Origin: Paenibacillus crassostreae
Lineage (GTDB): Bacteria; Bacillota; Bacilli; Paenibacillales; Paenibacillaceae
NCBI RefSeq assembly: GCF_001857945.1
Contig: NZ_CP017770.1
Location: 3,348,001 to 3,412,000, forward strand
Direction: 5' to 3'
DNA: 64,000 bases
Part shown: piece after piece, positions 1 to 8,782 of the stretch
How the letters are laid out: every line of letters begins with the position of its first letter
Position numbering within the stretch: the first letter of the stretch is position 1
Program-made: the position numbers and the translations under genes
Notes under the pieces: generated by a model
Databases searched by the model: none
What the model was told of the DNA's origin: nothing
The model's input: only the letters and a program-made list of their open reading frames with translations

Positions 1-536
1 CTGTTCGTAAAGAAGTAGCAGGATTAATGTTATCTGCAATTATTTCGGATTCGCTTCTCTTGAAATCGCCAACTTGCACGGACGAAGATGTAGCAGCAGC
101 TAAGGAATTAGCTGAGATTGCAGGAGTTAATTTAGAAAGTTATGGACTTGAGATGCTAAAGGCAGGTGCCGATCTTAGTGACAAGACAATTGCCGAATTG
201 ATCTCACTTGATGCTAAAGAATTCCAGATGGGAAATTATAAAGTTGAGATTGCACAAGTAAATGCTGTAGATACCAATGACGTAATAACTCGTCAAGTTG
301 AATTAGAAGCTGCGTTGTCTGCTGTTATAGCGGAGAAAGGGTTGGATCTATTCGTATTCGTTGTAACGGATATTCTAAATAATGATTCCATTGCCTTAGC
401 ACTTGGTAAAGTAAGCCATGCTGTTGAGCAAGCTTACAGCGTTCAATTAGTTGATAATAAAGCTCTTCTTAAAGGTGTAGTATCCCGTAAATCACAGATT
501 GTTCCTGTATTAACTGAAATTTTGAATAAATTGTAA
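1..536 (+). CDS. ppaC: Manganese-dependent inorganic pyrophosphatase (family II), 3' part
   Basis: Cytoplasmic enzyme that hydrolyses pyrophosphate to phosphate and so drives biosynthetic reactions forward. The frame is open from base 3, so the true start lies before the window and the N-terminal DHH metal-binding domain is missing here. What remains is the DHHA2 domain: it opens with the [16 protein letters not shown] segment and near the end has the substrate-binding SRK signature (VSRKSQIVP), which in this family contacts pyrophosphate. The stop is followed at once by a terminator, so the gene ends its transcription unit. Truncation is only due to the window edge. The family assignment is confident. 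Confidence 0.93.
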   Translation, partial: VRKEVAGLMLSAIISDSLLLKSPTCTDEDVAAAKELAEIAGVNLESYGLEMLKAGADLSDKTIAELISLDAKEFQMGNYKVEIAQVNAVDTNDVITRQVELEAALSAVIAEKGLDLFVFVVTDILNNDSIALALGKVSHAVEQAYSVQLVDNKALLKGVVSRKSQIVPVLTEILNKL

Positions 537-550
537 TTTATAAATTAAGA

Positions 551-591
551 AAGCGCAGTTATAGCCGTAATTTGGCTTGACTGCGTTTTTT
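551..591 (+). terminator. Rho-independent terminator after ppaC
   Basis: A stem made of CGCAGT/ACTGCG with an inner AGCC/GGCT pair is followed by a run of six T. It starts 15 bases after the ppaC stop. Confidence 0.85.
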
Positions 592-592
592 C

Positions 593-646
593 GAAATATA
601 AGATATAAAGTATAAGTTTTACGTTATACTTTATATCTTATATTTC
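593..646. repeat. 22-bp perfect palindromic arms, intergenic repeat module
   Basis: Bases 593-614 are the exact reverse complement of 625-646, with a 10-base loop. The outer end reads GAAATATAAG and abuts the ppaC terminator. The same outer motif recurs at 8638, 22860 and 55806, and the 22860 copy also starts a palindromic element, so this looks like a dispersed intergenic repeat. There is no coding sequence inside. Its function is unknown. Confidence 0.7.
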
Positions 647-662
647 TTGCTTAAACACTTAC

Positions 663-687
663 CGTCCTTATAAGGACGCCGAAGGCG
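663..687. repeat. Two short perfect palindromes next to the 593 repeat
   Basis: Bases 663-678 are a 16-bp perfect palindrome (CGTCCTTATAAGGACG), overlapped by CGCC-GAA-GGCG at 677-687. A near copy of the core CCGTCCTTATAA occurs at about 22788, also beside a GAAATATAAG palindrome, so the two modules travel together. Nothing else was seen between here and the thioredoxin gene. Confidence 0.5.
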
Positions 688-811
688 TTTATGCTTGTGA
701 TGATATATAAGATAGATCTAGTAAGTTTGCAAAAGAATTATTATTCGGTAAAATGTAGTGTAGGATAAATGATCTTGTCATGAACGGATCAACCTCAGGA
801 GGAATAACATA

Positions 812-1129
812 ATGGAAAGAATTCAAACAGAAGAACAGTACCGTCAATTGACACAGGATGATGAATGGACTGTCGTTAAATATGATGCTACTTGGTGCCC
901 CGATTGTAAAACATTAGATAAATTTATGGATAGTATTATTGAGAATAATGCCGATAAACGATTTTACGCATTGGATGTTGAGCAGTTCCCGAATGTATCT
1001 GAAGAGAATGATGTAAGAGGGATTCCAAGTTTATTGGTATATCGGAATGGTGAGAAAATTGCACATTTGCATAGTAAATTTGCCAAGACTCCTGCACAGA
1101 TCACGGAATATTTAGACGCAATTAAGTAA
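812..1129 (+). CDS. Thioredoxin family protein
   Basis: A small 105-residue thioredoxin-fold protein without a signal peptide, so a cytoplasmic thiol-disulfide oxidoreductase is expected. The redox motif is WCPDC (Cys29 and Cys32), and the cis-proline loop GIPSLLVYRNGE follows at about residue 70. The ATG has a strong AGGAGG about eight bases upstream. It is monocistronic, between the ppaC terminator and its own terminator. The CPDC motif differs from the CGPC of general thioredoxin, so it is probably a specialised family member. The substrate is unknown. Confidence 0.85.
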   Translation: MERIQTEEQYRQLTQDDEWTVVKYDATWCPDCKTLDKFMDSIIENNADKRFYALDVEQFPNVSEENDVRGIPSLLVYRNGEKIAHLHSKFAKTPAQITEYLDAIK

Positions 1130-1161
1130 TGAATTCAGCGTTGGTTGCTGATATGACAAAT

Positions 1162-1200
1162 ACCTTCCCTCAGTATAAATTTGAGAGGAAGGTGTTTTTT
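1162..1200 (+). terminator. Terminator after the thioredoxin-like gene
   Basis: ACCTTCC...GGAAGGT stem, with one bulge, followed by six T. Confidence 0.8.
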
Positions 1201-1273
1201 GTTGGGATATATAATCAACGATAGTGTCAAAATAGTTTTTTAGCTGTGATATGATGGTGTTGAGGTGAACGAT

Positions 1274-3061
1274 ATGTGGAGTTTCTTTCTCCTAAAAACG
1301 AATAACATTCAAATAAAGAATAAACTTATCTATTCATATATTATTGTTGTCATGGTTCCCGTTATCATTATAGGTGTTATGGTGATCGGTTATTCTAAAC
1401 AGTTAGCATTAGATAGTGCAATTGCTCAGATGTCAAATAACGTAGATAGGGTTCGCAATCAAATGGAGAATATGCTGAGAGTGCCTATTGATATATCCAA
1501 TAAATTATACTTAGACGGAGATTTACAGTCGATAGTGAATAGAAGTTATGAGAACGACATAGAGTTATTCCAAGCTTATCAAGGGTATAAGGAGTTCGCA
1601 GAGCTTACTGGGCTCTACACAGAAATTAGCGGAATTCGATTCTACCATCATAATGAAACAATGAGTGATAATCTGGATTTCACTCATATTGACGATAATA
1701 TTACAGAGACAGAGTGGTATAAGACCGTGGGGACAAGTAATGGAATTGGTTGGTTTTATATGAAGGATAAAGACTCAACGTCAGAGGAGAAGCTAAGTTT
1801 AGTTCGACGTATAAGATTTAGTGAATACCCTACACAAGGTGTACTCGTTATTTCTCTGAATCAGAATCGTTTGAATTCAATTTTGAGTAACGAGCCTTTT
1901 GAGACGATGATCGCGGATGACAGTGGCTATATTGTAGCAGCTAAGAACCCAGATTTAGTAGGTAAGACACTTGCGGAGCGAGATTTGAATTTTAGCATAT
2001 CGGAGGCAAGCAAGGATACCTTCGAGGCAGAGGTTAATGGTATACCTTCTAACATTGTTGTAAGTGAACTAACGTTGGAATCTAGTCGTAATGGGCTTAA
2101 TATCGTCTCTGTATTCTCAACCGAGAGTATTACGAAAGCTTCACAGCGAATTGGGTGGATTGGACTGGTGCTTATTGCCGCGGTTCTAGCATTAGCATTA
2201 GGACTTGTTTATATTATATCTCAACTGATTACAAGTAGATTACTTCATCTTAGCAGGCAGTTGAACAAAGTAGCGAGAGGTGATTTCTCCGTTACTTCTG
2301 AAATTGATGGTAACGATGAGATAGCACAACTCTCAAGACAATTCAATTATATGGTTATGAGTATTAATGATTTAATGAATCAAGTTTATGAGACGAATGA
2401 AATAAATAATAAGTTAGAGATTGCTCAGAAAGAGATCAGACTTAAAATGATGGCTAGTCAAATTAATCCTCACTTTCTATTTAATGTTCTGGAGTCAGTT
2501 CGAATGAAAGCCCATATTAATGGGGAAAAGGAAATTGCTTATATTGTTAGGCTATTGGGTAAATTAATGAGAAAAAGCTTAGAAATCGGTGAAGGCAGGA
2601 CTACGGTAAAAGAAGAAATGGAAATGGTACGTTCTTATTTGGAAATTCAAAAATTCAGATATCAGGATCGGATGAATTTCGAATTATTGATGGATCCAGA
2701 TGCAAAAGATGTATTTATATTACCTCTTATTATTCAACCACTCGTCGAGAATGGGATTATTCATGGTCTTGAAAGCAAAGAAGTTAATGCGCTTCTAACT
2801 GTGAGATGCTGGATAGCTAATAACGAATTGAATATCGAAGTGAAGGACAACGGGCAAGGAATTTCACCTGAGAACTTACGGAAAATTCAGGATTCTTTAG
2901 AATGGGACGAAGTGGAAGGGGCTCGAATTGGACTACGAAATATTCACCAAAGACTTAAGTTATTTTATGGAGATGAGCATGGTTTAGTTATTGTTAGCGA
3001 GCTTGGAATAGGTACAACGATATTATTTAATGTACCGATTGGGGGAGATAGCTTTGTTTAA
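1274..3061 (+). CDS. YesM-type sensor histidine kinase
   Basis: Membrane sensor kinase of the YesM/LytS group that pairs with AraC-type YesN regulators to control sugar transport. Order: TM helix near residues 18-42, a large extracytoplasmic sensor region to about 285, a second TM helix, HAMP, then the His_kinase domain with the phospho-acceptor in QINPHFLFN (His about 400) and an HATPase domain (N box LVENGIIHG, DNGQGI, GLRNIH). The ATG at 1274 is chosen because GAGGTG lies six bases upstream; a GTG at 1265 overlaps that site. The stop overlaps the next gene by 8 bp, so the pair is translationally coupled. It probably senses the substrate of the adjacent ABC genes. Confidence 0.9.
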   Translation: MWSFFLLKTNNIQIKNKLIYSYIIVVMVPVIIIGVMVIGYSKQLALDSAIAQMSNNVDRVRNQMENMLRVPIDISNKLYLDGDLQSIVNRSYENDIELFQAYQGYKEFAELTGLYTEISGIRFYHHNETMSDNLDFTHIDDNITETEWYKTVGTSNGIGWFYMKDKDSTSEEKLSLVRRIRFSEYPTQGVLVISLNQNRLNSILSNEPFETMIADDSGYIVAAKNPDLVGKTLAERDLNFSISEASKDTFEAEVNGIPSNIVVSELTLESSRNGLNIVSVFSTESITKASQRIGWIGLVLIAAVLALALGLVYIISQLITSRLLHLSRQLNKVARGDFSVTSEIDGNDEIAQLSRQFNYMVMSINDLMNQVYETNEINNKLEIAQKEIRLKMMASQINPHFLFNVLESVRMKAHINGEKEIAYIVRLLGKLMRKSLEIGEGRTTVKEEMEMVRSYLEIQKFRYQDRMNFELLMDPDAKDVFILPLIIQPLVENGIIHGLESKEVNALLTVRCWIANNELNIEVKDNGQGISPENLRKIQDSLEWDEVEGARIGLRNIHQRLKLFYGDEHGLVIVSELGIGTTILFNVPIGGDSFV

Positions 3062-4607
3062 TGTATTAATTGTAGATGATGAGCCTTCTATTCGTGAAGG
3101 GTTAAAGACGATTATTAATTGGGAAGAGTGCGGTTATAAAGTGATCGATACTGCATCAAATGGAAGGGAAGCATTGGCTAAATTTCAACAATTGCGACCT
3201 GACCTCACTATCATTGATATACGGATGCCTGGAATGACTGGACTTGAAGTGATCGGCCAAATACGTCAGGAATATAGTAGCGGAAGATTCTTAATTCTAA
3301 GTGGATATGCCGACTTTGATTATGCTAAAAGAGCGATTGTTTTTGGTGTAGACGGTTATTTACTCAAACCAGTGGATGAAGATGAATTGGTGGATGAATT
3401 GCAACGAATCCACTTATCACTATCCAAAGGTAGAGAGTTGCAGCAACGGAATGCAGAAGATGATCATTATTTGCGTTCACACATGGTGGAGGATTTCCTT
3501 TTTCATGAGAGCGAGCAAGGGAATTATGATAATGTTGTGAATTTGGGACTTCTATGGAATTCATTTCAAATCATTTTAATTGAAGTTCATGGTCAAGCTT
3601 TCGGGGGATCTATGTATTTAAATGCACTCAAAGGAAAATTAACGGAGTATTTTGAGCAAACTGAACGAGCAATCGTTTTTTCAGCAGGGACTAATATAGG
3701 ATTATTATTAAATGATATCGTGGAGGGAGAGCAACGAGCTGAGGCATTGTATGAGGAACTTTCTAAGATAACGATGGATTGGGGCTGGGATGTCTACGCT
3801 GCAGCCGGACAAGCAGTCAAAGAAATAGGAGAATTAGGTACATCATATAGCAGTGCAACCGAGTTACTTCATTATCGCTTTCTTTTTGAGCATAAACGAG
3901 TAATGCTTATCGATGACCTTCAGGTAATGCGGGTAAAATTTGATAATCAACTTGTTGTAAGTCAGGTAGACGAGATTGAGTTATCAGATAAGCTATACTA
4001 TGCCTTGGACATCCGGAGTAAAGAAGCTGTTTGGCGTGTAATGGAAGAGATTGAACAGCGGATTGTGAGTATAAGAAGCTCAGAACAAACGATGAAATCT
4101 TTATATGTTCAGATCCTTACTATCGTAATGAATAAGCTATCTAATAGTAATCCTGAGTTGAATCCAATTATTCAGCAATACTCTGTATTTATTTCAGGCT
4201 TGTATCAACAAGATACGTTGAAGGAATTGAGACAGCTAACGATTGATCACCTTAGTAACTTAATAGATAGATTAGGTGGTATCAGTAAGGACACCGTGCT
4301 GAAGCAAATGATTGATTTTATCAAGAGAAATTATAATGAAAATTTAAAATTAGAGCTTTTAGCAGAAGTATTTAACTACAACAGTGCTTATTTAGGTAAG
4401 CTATTCAAAAATTACACAGGCGAGCAATTCAACACGTTTTTAGACAAAATCCGTATTGATAAGGCGAAGGATTTACTTACTGCAGGCCTAAAGGTACATC
4501 AAGTGGCTTCTCGTGTGGGATATGCCAATGTGGATTACTTTCATAGTAAATTCAAGAAATACACGGGAGTTTCTCCATCTTCTTTTAAAGGGAAGGAAAA
4601 AGATTAG
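3054..4607 (+). CDS. YesN-type response regulator (REC + AraC HTH)
   Basis: DNA-binding partner of the preceding kinase. It has an N-terminal receiver domain with acidic pair DDE, phosphorylated Asp55 (IIDIRMPG) and Lys in LLKPVD, a long middle region, and a C-terminal pair of AraC helix-turn-helix motifs over about the last 100 residues (YLGKLFKNYTGEQF and VASRVGYANVDYFHSKFKKY). A TTG at 3054 is preferred as start because GGGGGAG lies six bases before it and it gives the family N-terminus MFNVLIVDDEP; the in-frame ATG at 3030 lacks a site. It likely activates the permease and binding-protein operon that begins at 4810. Confidence 0.9.
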   Translation: MFNVLIVDDEPSIREGLKTIINWEECGYKVIDTASNGREALAKFQQLRPDLTIIDIRMPGMTGLEVIGQIRQEYSSGRFLILSGYADFDYAKRAIVFGVDGYLLKPVDEDELVDELQRIHLSLSKGRELQQRNAEDDHYLRSHMVEDFLFHESEQGNYDNVVNLGLLWNSFQIILIEVHGQAFGGSMYLNALKGKLTEYFEQTERAIVFSAGTNIGLLLNDIVEGEQRAEALYEELSKITMDWGWDVYAAAGQAVKEIGELGTSYSSATELLHYRFLFEHKRVMLIDDLQVMRVKFDNQLVVSQVDEIELSDKLYYALDIRSKEAVWRVMEEIEQRIVSIRSSEQTMKSLYVQILTIVMNKLSNSNPELNPIIQQYSVFISGLYQQDTLKELRQLTIDHLSNLIDRLGGISKDTVLKQMIDFIKRNYNENLKLELLAEVFNYNSAYLGKLFKNYTGEQFNTFLDKIRIDKAKDLLTAGLKVHQVASRVGYANVDYFHSKFKKYTGVSPSSFKGKEKD

Positions 4608-4755
4608 TAGTATATATAGCGAATAATATCGAAAAATGACGCGCTAAATGACTTGTTTTCATGAAAAACAATAATATTTACATGACTTTCATACTGATTT
4701 AATGAATTATGTCTAATTATTATATGATTTTATATAAAATTCATTGGGTATGATG

Positions 4756-4801
4756 CTCTATTTGATTCAAGTAAGATAGAGTATATCAAATAGAGGAGGG
4801 G
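4756..4801 (+). promoter_or_regulatory. 11-bp inverted repeat running into the ribosome binding site
   Basis: CTCTATTTGAT (4756-4766) and its exact reverse complement (4785-4795) are separated by 18 bases. The right arm ends in the first bases of the GAGGAGGGG ribosome binding site of the permease gene. It could be a regulator operator or an RNA hairpin that partly masks the site; the sequence does not decide. An imperfect TTGTTTTCAT palindrome also lies at 4653-4671. Confidence 0.45.
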
Positions 4802-4809
4802 TCCTTAAG

Positions 4810-5790
4810 ATGGAAACGCTAACAACCAGCGACATTTCCCCCAACAGTAACGGTGGAGGTTCACCGGCTCCAAAAAAGAAAAAAGGGCTTTGGAAGTTGC
4901 TTGCACAACAAAAATATCTTTACTTAATGTCTTTACCTTTCGTAATCTGGGTCTTTGTATTTAGTTACTTGCCTTTATGGGGATGGACGATGGCTTTTCA
5001 GAACTACAAACCAGCTCGTTCATTCGGTGAACAGAAATGGGTAGGGTTCGAACAGTTCGTAGAGTTATTCTCAGATGAACGCTTTTATCTTGTAATGAGA
5101 AACACCTTAGCGATGAGCTTAATGGGATTAGTATTCGGATTTGTAGTTCCTATTATCTTCGCACTTCTATTGAATGAACTTCGTGCAGTAATGTTCAAAA
5201 AATTTGTACAAACCGTTTCATATCTCCCTCACTTTGTATCATGGGTGGTAGTAGCAGGTATTATTACGAAGGTGTTATCCACAGAGGGCGGCGCAGTAAA
5301 CCAATTATTAATGCTTCTTAATATTATTGATGAACCGATTCAGTTCATGGCTAAAGGGAACTTATTCTGGTACATTGTAACTGTTTCAGATATATGGAAA
5401 GAGATGGGCTGGAATACAATCATTTACTTGGCGGCAATTACAGGTATTGATTTAGAGCTTTACGAAGCTTCACGTGTTGATGGTGCGGGTCGAATTAAGC
5501 AAATGTGGCATATTACATTACCAGGAATTCGGTCAACGATTTCGGTTCTTCTCATTATGTCTATTGGTCACTTGATAAGTATCGGCTTTGAGAAACAATT
5601 TCTACTCGGTAACAGTTTAACAACGGATTATCATGAAGTGCTTGATTTATACGCACTGAATTATGGTCTCAATATGGGTAGATTCTCATACGGTACAGCC
5701 ATTGGGATATTCAACTCAGTTGTGAGTGTTATCTTGCTCTTTACGGCTAATGGTATCTTCAAGAAAATCACTAAAGAAAGCATAATGTAG
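4810..5790 (+). CDS. ABC sugar transporter permease, LplB/YtcP-partner type
   Basis: Inner-membrane subunit of a carbohydrate importer of the CUT1 class with about six TM helices. The cytoplasmic EAA loop that docks the ATPase is visible as YEASRVDGAGRIKQMWHITLPGI near residues 218-238. A soluble lysine-rich stretch of about 35 residues (PAPKKKKG) precedes TM1, as is common for LplB-like subunits. The start follows GAGGAGGGG. The second permease starts 15 bp after the stop and the binding protein at 6897 completes the importer. No ATPase is encoded here, so a shared MsmX-type ATPase elsewhere is inferred. Confidence 0.9.
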   Translation: METLTTSDISPNSNGGGSPAPKKKKGLWKLLAQQKYLYLMSLPFVIWVFVFSYLPLWGWTMAFQNYKPARSFGEQKWVGFEQFVELFSDERFYLVMRNTLAMSLMGLVFGFVVPIIFALLLNELRAVMFKKFVQTVSYLPHFVSWVVVAGIITKVLSTEGGAVNQLLMLLNIIDEPIQFMAKGNLFWYIVTVSDIWKEMGWNTIIYLAAITGIDLELYEASRVDGAGRIKQMWHITLPGIRSTISVLLIMSIGHLISIGFEKQFLLGNSLTTDYHEVLDLYALNYGLNMGRFSYGTAIGIFNSVVSVILLFTANGIFKKITKESIM

Positions 5791-5805
5791 AAGGAGGGGG
5801 TAGAT

Positions 5806-6705
5806 ATGCCTAATAAAGCGTTTAATGCAACCAAGTCGGAGAAAATATTTGACGTATGCAATATTATCTTTATGATACTAGTTCTGATCGTTACTTTGTA
5901 TCCATTCTTAAACGTCCTAGCTATTTCACTGAACGATTCGATTGATACCGTTCGGGGCGGGATAACGATCTTCCCACGTCAATTTACGTTAGATAACTAT
6001 AAGACTATCTTTGGATATGACACCTTGATTCAAGGGTTAAAAGTATCAGTACTTCGTACATTAGTTGGTACATTGTTAGGATTGTTAAGTGCATCGATGA
6101 TTGCTTTTACACTCAGTCGTGTAGATTTTTCAGGTAGAAAATTTGTTTCTACATTCCTTGCATTAACGATGTATTTCTCAGGTGGATTGATCCCAACATA
6201 CATTCTAATGCGCGATTTGAATTTGATCGGAACGTTCTGGGTTTATGTTCTACCTGGATTAGTAAGTGCGTTTAATGTATTTATCGTAAGATCATTTATT
6301 GATGGTCTACCGTATGCGTTGCAAGAGTCAGCTAAGCTTGATGGAGCGAATGACTTCACGATTTACTGGAGAATTATTCTTCCATTGTGTAAACCCGTTC
6401 TTGCTACGATTGCCTTGTTTATTGCCGTAGGTCAATGGAACGCATGGTTTGATACGTATTTATACAACGGTAGTAATTCTACTTGGACAACTTTGCAATA
6501 TGAATTGATGAAAGTACTTCAAAGTACTCAATCTGGTGGTTCTGCAGTAAATGCTAATGATATGGCACAAAAGATGGCTCAAATTTCACCAGAATCGATC
6601 AAAATGGCGATTACAATCGTCGTTACGGTTCCAATCTTAGTAGTCTATCCTTTCCTACAGAAGTACTTTGTTGGTGGTATGACACTAGGAGCAGTAAAAT
6701 CATAA
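5806..6705 (+). CDS. ABC sugar transporter permease, YtcP type
   Basis: Second membrane subunit of the same CUT1 importer, 299 residues with about six TM helices. The EAA loop reads LQESAKLDGANDFTIYWRIILPL near residues 187-209, and the C-terminus ends with the family pattern GGMTLGAVKS. The ribosome binding site GGAGGGGG stands just before the ATG. Together with the preceding permease it would form the channel served by the 562-residue binding protein downstream, and possibly by the three orphan paralogues at 17-22 kb. Confidence 0.9.
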   Translation: MPNKAFNATKSEKIFDVCNIIFMILVLIVTLYPFLNVLAISLNDSIDTVRGGITIFPRQFTLDNYKTIFGYDTLIQGLKVSVLRTLVGTLLGLLSASMIAFTLSRVDFSGRKFVSTFLALTMYFSGGLIPTYILMRDLNLIGTFWVYVLPGLVSAFNVFIVRSFIDGLPYALQESAKLDGANDFTIYWRIILPLCKPVLATIALFIAVGQWNAWFDTYLYNGSNSTWTTLQYELMKVLQSTQSGGSAVNANDMAQKMAQISPESIKMAITIVVTVPILVVYPFLQKYFVGGMTLGAVKS

Positions 6706-6740
6706 GCACTTAAGCAAGTTATTAATTAGGTCTTAGCTAT

Positions 6741-6858
6741 GATGAGTAATGTCTATTCAAATGATATCGAATAGACTACGCATCAGAAATATAGATATAG
6801 ATAGAGATAGAGATAAAATAGACAAAGACAATGTATAGACAGATCAATCTGCTATACA
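6741..6858 (+). repeat. Two intergenic hairpins and a GATA-like microsatellite
   Basis: An imperfect stem of about 16 bp (GTCTATTC 6751-6758 with GAATAGAC 6769-6776, extended outward to 6741 and 6784) is followed by a short AGATAG-type simple repeat (about 6790-6816) and a second hairpin (TGTATAG 6832 with CTATACA 6852). They separate permease from binding-protein gene. Neither has a T-run, so RNA stabilisation or processing is more likely than termination. Confidence 0.45.
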
Positions 6859-6896
6859 AATAAAGACTAGACATACGTTAGGGAGGTTTTTTATTC

Positions 6897-8585
6897 ATGG
6901 CAACAACTAATAAGAAAAAAATGGCTTTTATCTCGTTAATCGTAGCTTCATTAGCTATTGCAGGATGTGGTAGTAACGCAAACAATAGCGCTGCACCTGT
7001 AGATACTGGAGATACAACATCACCAATTACGTTCTCCTTCTTTGGAGCAGATGCAAGTCCAAGCTGGAACAAAATGCAAGATGCAGTAGGGAAAGCAATT
7101 ACAGAGAAAACTGGCGTAACGTTAAATGCAGAATATGCAATTTCTGGCGGAGGTCAAGATAAAATTGCGCTTATGGCAGCAAGTGGCGATTATCCAGACT
7201 TTATCTATGCAAAAAGTGATGTAGCTAAATTAGTAGATGCTGGCGCAATGCTGGATTTGACTGATTTGATTGAAGAGCATGCCCCAAATATCAAAAAAGT
7301 GTACGGTGAATATTTGGATCGTCTTCCTTATAATAATGAAGATCGCGCGATCTATGTTATTCCGACGAATGCTGCTGTAAATCAGACAAGTTTTGATGCA
7401 ACAGGTGGATTTGAGATTCAACATGAAGTTCTTAAGGAACTAGGTTATCCAGAAGTGAAGACACTTACAGATTTCGAGAATGTACTACAGACGTATTATG
7501 ACAAACATCCTACAATTGATGGTCAACCGACGATTCCTCTGACTTTAGATGCGGATGATTGGAGAATCATGATCACTGTAACGAACCCAGCATTCTATAC
7601 TACTGGTGCACCTGATGATGGTGAATACTACATTAACCCTGAAACATTTGAAGCTCAACTTCATTACAAACGTCCGGAAGAGAAAGAATACTTCCGTTGG
7701 TTGAACCATATGTACAGCATAGGTTTACTTGATAAAGATTCATTCATTCAGAAGAGTGACCAATATAAATCGAAAATATCCAGTGGTCGAGTTCTTGGTC
7801 TGATCGACCAAGAGTGGGGATATGCAGATGCTGAGAACGCTCTGAAGACAGCTGGTAAAGACGAAAGAACATATGCACATTTCCCAGTAACACTTTCTGA
7901 AGAATACCAAGATCATACCTTTGTAGATACTGGATTCCTATCAGGTTGGGGTGTCGGTATCACATCAGCAACAAAAGATCCTGTACGTGCAATTAAATTC
8001 TTGGATTTCCTTGCTTCTGATGAGGGACAAGTCCTTATCAACTGGGGAATCGAAGGACAACATTATAATGTTGTAGATGGTAAACGTGTCATTCCTGAAG
8101 ATGTTCTAGATCAGAAGAATAATGATAATACTAACTTCATTAAGACAACGGGTATTGGATTATATGGTAATATGTCTGCACATTATGGAGATGGTGTATT
8201 AGATCCATCTGGCAACTATTACACAACGAACTTCCCAGAGCAAATCGTAGCTGGATACAGCGAGGCTGAGAAGGAAAGCTTAGCAGCATACAATGCGACT
8301 ACTTGGAAGGATCTATTCCCAACGGAGAAGGATTTCCCAGTTAAGGCTTACGGTGCGGCATTTAACATTACCGTAGAAGAAGGTTCAAGTTACGCTGTTA
8401 AATTCCAAAAAACGCAAGATATTATTCGTAAACGTATTCCAGAAGCAATTCTAACGACTCCTGAGAAATTCGATGCTGTCTATGATGCGATGCTAGTAGA
8501 ACTTGATAAAGCTGGCGCAATTGAGATGGAAAAAGAGTATACGGAGCTTGTGAAACAGCGCGTAGATCTATGGAGCGGTAAATAA
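6897..8585 (+). CDS. Extracellular solute-binding lipoprotein of the YtcQ/LplA type (copy 1)
   Basis: Lipid-anchored sugar-binding subunit of the importer encoded just upstream. A signal peptide with lipobox LAIAGC gives a lipidated Cys24, followed by an Asn/Ala-rich linker and the mature family motif PITFSFFGADASPSWN. Its 562 residues match the long (over 500) YtcQ-type proteins rather than MalE. Strong GGGAGG site before the ATG. Three close paralogues lie at 17117, 19062 and 21014; all four share NPETxEAQLHYKRPEEKEYF. The substrate is an oligosaccharide by family, identity not readable from sequence. Confidence 0.9.
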   Translation: MATTNKKKMAFISLIVASLAIAGCGSNANNSAAPVDTGDTTSPITFSFFGADASPSWNKMQDAVGKAITEKTGVTLNAEYAISGGGQDKIALMAASGDYPDFIYAKSDVAKLVDAGAMLDLTDLIEEHAPNIKKVYGEYLDRLPYNNEDRAIYVIPTNAAVNQTSFDATGGFEIQHEVLKELGYPEVKTLTDFENVLQTYYDKHPTIDGQPTIPLTLDADDWRIMITVTNPAFYTTGAPDDGEYYINPETFEAQLHYKRPEEKEYFRWLNHMYSIGLLDKDSFIQKSDQYKSKISSGRVLGLIDQEWGYADAENALKTAGKDERTYAHFPVTLSEEYQDHTFVDTGFLSGWGVGITSATKDPVRAIKFLDFLASDEGQVLINWGIEGQHYNVVDGKRVIPEDVLDQKNNDNTNFIKTTGIGLYGNMSAHYGDGVLDPSGNYYTTNFPEQIVAGYSEAEKESLAAYNATTWKDLFPTEKDFPVKAYGAAFNITVEEGSSYAVKFQKTQDIIRKRIPEAILTTPEKFDAVYDAMLVELDKAGAIEMEKEYTELVKQRVDLWSGK

Positions 8586-8602
8586 TCAGAGTATATAAAG
8601 AC

Positions 8603-8637
8603 TAGGGGACTTGCTATAAGCAAGTCCTCTTTTTTTT
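8603..8637 (+). terminator. Terminator after binding protein copy 1
   Basis: GGACTTGC/GCAAGTCC stem followed by eight or more T. Confidence 0.9.
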
Positions 8638-8660
8638 GAAATATAAGGGAATTTAAGAAA

Positions 8661-8714
8661 GAGGTGGATAAAAATCGTAATTTTTTCAACCTAAAATCGC
8701 AAGTTTACCACCTC
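8661..8714. repeat. Inverted repeat upstream of the second binding-protein gene
   Basis: GAGGTGGATAAA (8661-8672) faces TTTACCACCTC (8704-8714), 11 matched bases with one bulged A. AAAATCG also occurs twice as a direct repeat inside. It could be a promoter-region operator; no regulator can be named. Confidence 0.35.
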
Positions 8715-8782
8715 AAAATATGGAAATGAATCTTGTAGAATAAGAAATGTAAATAGAAACATTCTCGAGAGGGGTTAGGAAA

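Noticed and set aside
6790..6816. AGATAG-type repeat as a phase-variation tract
   Set aside because: It is intergenic, imperfect and not placed between promoter hexamers, so phase variation is not supported.
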